A stretch of 15,974 nucleotides of DNA from an uncultured Faecalibacterium sp. (GTDB lineage: Bacteria > Bacillota > Clostridia > Oscillospirales > Ruminococcaceae), in the NCBI GenBank assembly GCA_934525845.1, contig CAKSZS010000043.1:1-15974 (forward strand), given 5' to 3'. The notes beneath the pieces were generated by a model. It had not been told where the DNA came from, searched no databases, and saw only the letters and a list, made by a program, of their open reading frames with translations. Position numbers and translations under genes: made by a program. Below are positions 14,414 to 15,974 of the stretch, piece by piece (the stretch's first letter is position 1; the number at the start of each line of letters is the position of its first letter).

Positions 14414-14454
14414 CTGTACATGAACAGTATATACAGTAATCACAGGTTTGTCAA
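14414..14454 (-). promoter_or_regulatory. Promoter and likely autoregulatory operator of the GntR-ABC operon
   Basis: On the minus strand TTGACA (14449-14454) and TATACT (14426-14431) are separated by exactly 17 bp, a near-consensus promoter. An imperfect dyad with arms CTGTA and TACAG (14414-14436, with further matched AT pairs inside) covers the -10 and start region. This is the expected place for the YtrA-type repressor to bind and repress its own operon. The leader is only about 27 nt. Confidence 0.8.
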
Positions 14455-14460
14455 GAGGAA

Positions 14461-14496
14461 AACAAAAAACTCCTGCCGTCCGAGGACAGCAGGAGC
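14461..14496 (-). terminator. Intrinsic terminator after the membrane-protein pair
   Basis: In minus-strand RNA CTCCTGCTGTC pairs with GACGGCAGGAG (14470-14495, one G-U) around a CUCG loop, followed by six U (14464-14469) and GUU. It ends the 14529-15102 operon and sits immediately upstream of the GntR promoter. Its sequence is nearly the same as the terminator at 15211-15245. Confidence 0.9.
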
Positions 14497-14528
14497 TGAA
14501 TCATTTTATGTCGGAGGTTTGCAGCCGT

Positions 14529-14819
14529 TTACTGCCTGCACCTCCATGCATACCAGGCCGCGTAAAATACCAGTGCCAGGGCAATGCCGGAAACGAACAG
14601 CATACTGAACAGATAGTAGTCCGGGAGATAGCGCGGGCCGGTGCTGCTGTAGTGCAGTGCGCCCAGTGTCTGCCGTGCAAAGAACAGCTCATACACAACT
14701 GGTAAGATCACGCCCTGCCACCGCTTTGCGCTCCTTGCCCACACGGCCTGCACCAGCGCCAGCAAAGCCACCAGCAGCAAAAACATCCACGGCTGCAGCA
14801 ACAGCATCTCAAGCTTCAT
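14529..14819 (-). CDS. Small three-helix membrane protein, second of an overlapping pair
   Basis: The 96-residue product has hydrophobic segments at about 10-28, 36-52 and 68-91, the last rich in aromatics (FYAAWYAW). The loop before it holds HYSSTGPRYLPDYY. The ATG at 14819 has AAAGGAGGG with 8-nt spacing and lies inside the end of the preceding gene (11-bp overlap, different frame), so the pair is co-translated. A terminator follows 33 bp after the stop. I recognise no family. The tight overlap suggests the two proteins form a complex. Confidence 0.75.
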   Translation of the reverse strand: MKLEMLLLQPWMFLLLVALLALVQAVWARSAKRWQGVILPVVYELFFARQTLGALHYSSTGPRYLPDYYLFSMLFVSGIALALVFYAAWYAWRCRQ

Positions 14820-15102
14820 TGCGCTTTCCCTCCTTTGCATTCCGTTCGGGCTGCTGGGATTCATACCGTTTCTGCCAGAATACCAGTTCAAACACCAGCA
14901 GCTGCACCACCGACGGCAGCCAGAAGCAGAACTGCACCGGGAAGTCGATCCCCACCCGGGAAAGACTTGTGCAGGCATACCCTGCAAATCCCGCGAATGC
15001 CGCCGGGATCAGAAATCCCACTGCCTGTTTTCGAACCCTTGCCGCCAGCATTGCCTGAAGCAGGCCGCCCGCCAGCGCCAAAAAGAGCCATGTACGCATC
15101 AT
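14809..15102 (-). CDS. Small three-helix membrane protein, first of an overlapping pair
   Basis: The 97-residue product starts MMRTWLFLALAGGLLQAML. Its hydrophobic segments are at about 4-20, 27-46 and 56-77, followed by a charged soluble tail (QKRYESQQPERNAKEGKRNEA, shown here in part as QQPERNAKEGKR). GAGGTGA lies about 6 nt before the ATG at 15102; ATG at 15099 is an alternative. Its last 11 bp overlap the start of the second gene. It has its own promoter 35-60 bp upstream. No known family is recognised. Together with its partner it makes an isolated two-gene membrane cassette between the GntR-ABC operon and dapL. Confidence 0.72.
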   Translation of the reverse strand: MMRTWLFLALAGGLLQAMLAARVRKQAVGFLIPAAFAGFAGYACTSLSRVGIDFPVQFCFWLPSVVQLLVFELVFWQKRYESQQPERNAKEGKRNEA

Positions 15103-15135
15103 TTGCAGTCACCTCACCTTTCTGTTCTCCCTTTA

Positions 15136-15163
15136 AGAATAACAAAATCACCCCATTTGTCAA
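15136..15163 (-). promoter_or_regulatory. Promoter of the membrane-protein pair
   Basis: On the minus strand TTGACA (15158-15163) is 16 bp from TATTCT (15136-15141). That -10 is preceded by TGT, so it is an extended -10 element. It lies after the terminator at 15211-15245 and before the ribosome site of the 15102 gene, as an operon promoter should. Confidence 0.7.
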
Positions 15164-15210
15164 CTCGGAATCTCCTACAAGGTTTCTCCTGGTTTTTTTG
15201 CAAGGTAACC

Positions 15211-15245
15211 AAAAAAGCCCCCGCCATCCGAAGACAGCAGGAGCT
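15211..15245 (-). terminator. Intrinsic terminator downstream of dapL, UUCG loop
   Basis: In minus-strand RNA a 13-bp stem (15216-15228 with 15233-15245) forms with four G-U pairs and is capped by a C(UUCG)G tetraloop, then U-rich sequence (15211-15216). On the plus strand the same positions would be A-C mismatches, so the structure only works for minus-strand transcription. It ends transcripts from dapL about 220 bp downstream of the stop. Confidence 0.88.
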
Positions 15246-15467
15246 TTCTCTGCAATCGCTTTACTTAAGGCTCCTGCCGCCCGAAACGGGCGGACAGAAG
15301 CAGAGTATTTCGGTGGAACTTGTCGGGGCAAGGCCCCTCCATCTTGCTCACACAAGACCGTTCGGTCGCTTAAAGTCCCCACTGGGGACTTCATTGCTTT
15401 GCAAACGCGAACTTGTCGGGGCAAGGCCCCTCCACTTGCTGCGCAAGACATTCACCATCAAAGCACT
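15246..15467. repeat. Cluster of small palindromes with a 26-bp direct repeat
   Basis: This 222-bp stretch downstream of dapL has no plausible gene. A 26-bp sequence beginning GAACTTGTCGGGGCAAGGCC occurs twice, at 15316-15341 and 15409-15434 (period 93 bp). Each copy contains the stem GGGGC-AAG-GCCCC and is followed by a CTTGC...GCAAG-like stem. Other stems are CCGCCCG-AAA-CGGGCGG (15277-15293), GACCG-TT-CGGTC (15356-15367) and AAGTCCCC-ACT-GGGGACTT (15373-15391). It is similar in style, but not in sequence, to the array at 1700-1926. Confidence 0.78.
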
Positions 15468-15974
15468 TTACAGTGCCTTGATGGCGTTCTTGATGCGCTC
15501 AGCGGCGACCTTGGTCTTCTCGGCGTCGCCGAAGGCGGTCAGGCGGAAGTAGCCCTCGCCGCACTCACCAAAGCCCACGCCCGGGGTGCCGACCACGCCG
15601 CAGTTCTCCAGCAGCCAGTCGAAGAACTCCCAGCTCTTCATGTTGCCGGGGCAGCGCAGCCAGATGTAGGGGCTGTTCTTGCCGCCGCAGTACCACACGC
15701 CGCACTCGTCCAGAGCGTCGGCGATGACCTTGGCATTCTTGCGGTAGTAGTCCAGATTCTGCTGGATCTCGGCCATGCCGCTCTCGGTGAACACCGCAGC
15801 AGCGGCGCGCTGCACCACGTAAGGCACGCCGTTGAACTTGGTGGTCTGGCGGCGCAGCCACAGCTTATTGATGTTCATGCCCTCGCGCTCCAGCTCCTTG
15901 GGCACCACGGTGTAGCCGCAGCGGGTGCCGGTGAAGCCTGCGATCTTGGAGAAGGAGCAGATCTCAATGGCGCA
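15468..15974 (-). CDS. dapL: LL-diaminopimelate aminotransferase (5' part beyond window)
   Basis: DapL converts tetrahydrodipicolinate directly to LL-diaminopimelate using glutamate, the short route to meso-diaminopimelate and lysine. The visible 168 residues are the C-terminal part of a class I/II PLP aminotransferase. SFSKIAGFTGTRCGYTVVP contains the PLP lysine at visible residue 10. Further on are LWLRRQTTKFNGVPYVVQ, GGKNSPYIWLRCP, GVGFGECGEGYFRL with the substrate-carboxylate arginine, and the terminal AAERIKNAI. The SFSK-x-AGFTGTRCG and TTKFNGVPY stretches point to DapL rather than other aspartate-type aminotransferases. Full-length DapL is about 400 residues, so roughly 230 are missing at the N-terminus. 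The stop TAA sits in the loop of a hairpin (15456-15483). Confidence 0.93.
   Translation of the reverse strand, partial: CAIEICSFSKIAGFTGTRCGYTVVPKELEREGMNINKLWLRRQTTKFNGVPYVVQRAAAAVFTESGMAEIQQNLDYYRKNAKVIADALDECGVWYCGGKNSPYIWLRCPGNMKSWEFFDWLLENCGVVGTPGVGFGECGEGYFRLTAFGDAEKTKVAAERIKNAIKAL

Noticed and set aside
15316..15434. Possible attachment sites or CRISPR repeats from the 26-bp direct repeat
   Set aside because: Only two copies 93 bp apart, with no integrase, cas gene or boundary change between them.

Overview
The window reads as chromosomal DNA of a GC-rich, low-motility-type gut Firmicute. The best guess is Faecalibacterium or a close relative in the Oscillospiraceae. The grounds are strong AAGGAGG-type ribosome sites, TTGACA/TATAAT promoters, a zapA-U32-dut-maf-mreB gene order, DapL-type lysine/diaminopimelate synthesis, a glycogen phosphorylase with heavily biased codons, and palindromic intergenic repeats of the sort I associate with this group. 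The genus is inference; the phylum is well supported. I see no rRNA, tRNA, CRISPR array, transposase or phage gene.

Region 1 (about 1-5013, minus strand) is a housekeeping block read right to left: zapA (FtsZ-ring protein), a large U32-family protein with a DUF3656-type middle, dut (dUTPase), maf (nucleotide pyrophosphatase) and mreB (cut by the left edge). mreB has its own near-consensus promoter. Two palindromic sequences interrupt the block: a perfect hairpin between the U32 gene and dut, and a 220-bp array of stem-loops between dut and maf.

Region 2 (5014-9890, plus strand after a 422-bp divergent spacer) is alpha-glucan breakdown: glycogen/maltodextrin phosphorylase, then a cytosolic-looking GH13 neopullulanase-type enzyme that starts at TTG. 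A strong terminator lies between them, directly followed by the ribosome site of the second gene. The two enzymes would act together, one debranching or cutting maltodextrins and the other phosphorolysing them to glucose-1-phosphate.

Region 3 (9891-12366, plus strand) holds an NfeD-like/SPFH membrane protein pair. Its promoter has a 19-bp spacer containing an inverted repeat, the layout of MerR-type promoters. After a terminator come a divergent YhcH/YjgK/YiaL-family protein that has lost several metal-binding positions and an 80-residue membrane protein, closed by a bidirectional terminator.

Region 4 (12372-14454, minus strand) is a self-contained operon: YtrA-type GntR repressor, ABC ATPase, ABC-2 permease, and a previously unremarkable-looking 52-residue glycine-zipper membrane peptide translationally coupled to the permease. 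The promoter is TTGACA-17-TATACT with a dyad over the -10.

Region 5 (14461-15467, minus strand) has two overlapping genes for unknown three-helix membrane proteins with their own promoter. The pair is bracketed by two near-identical terminators in direct orientation, and then comes a dense cluster of small palindromes with a 26-bp direct repeat. The window ends inside dapL. The most unusual items are the MerR-like promoter of the NfeD/SPFH pair, the glycine-zipper peptide in the ABC operon, and the terminator-bracketed membrane cassette.
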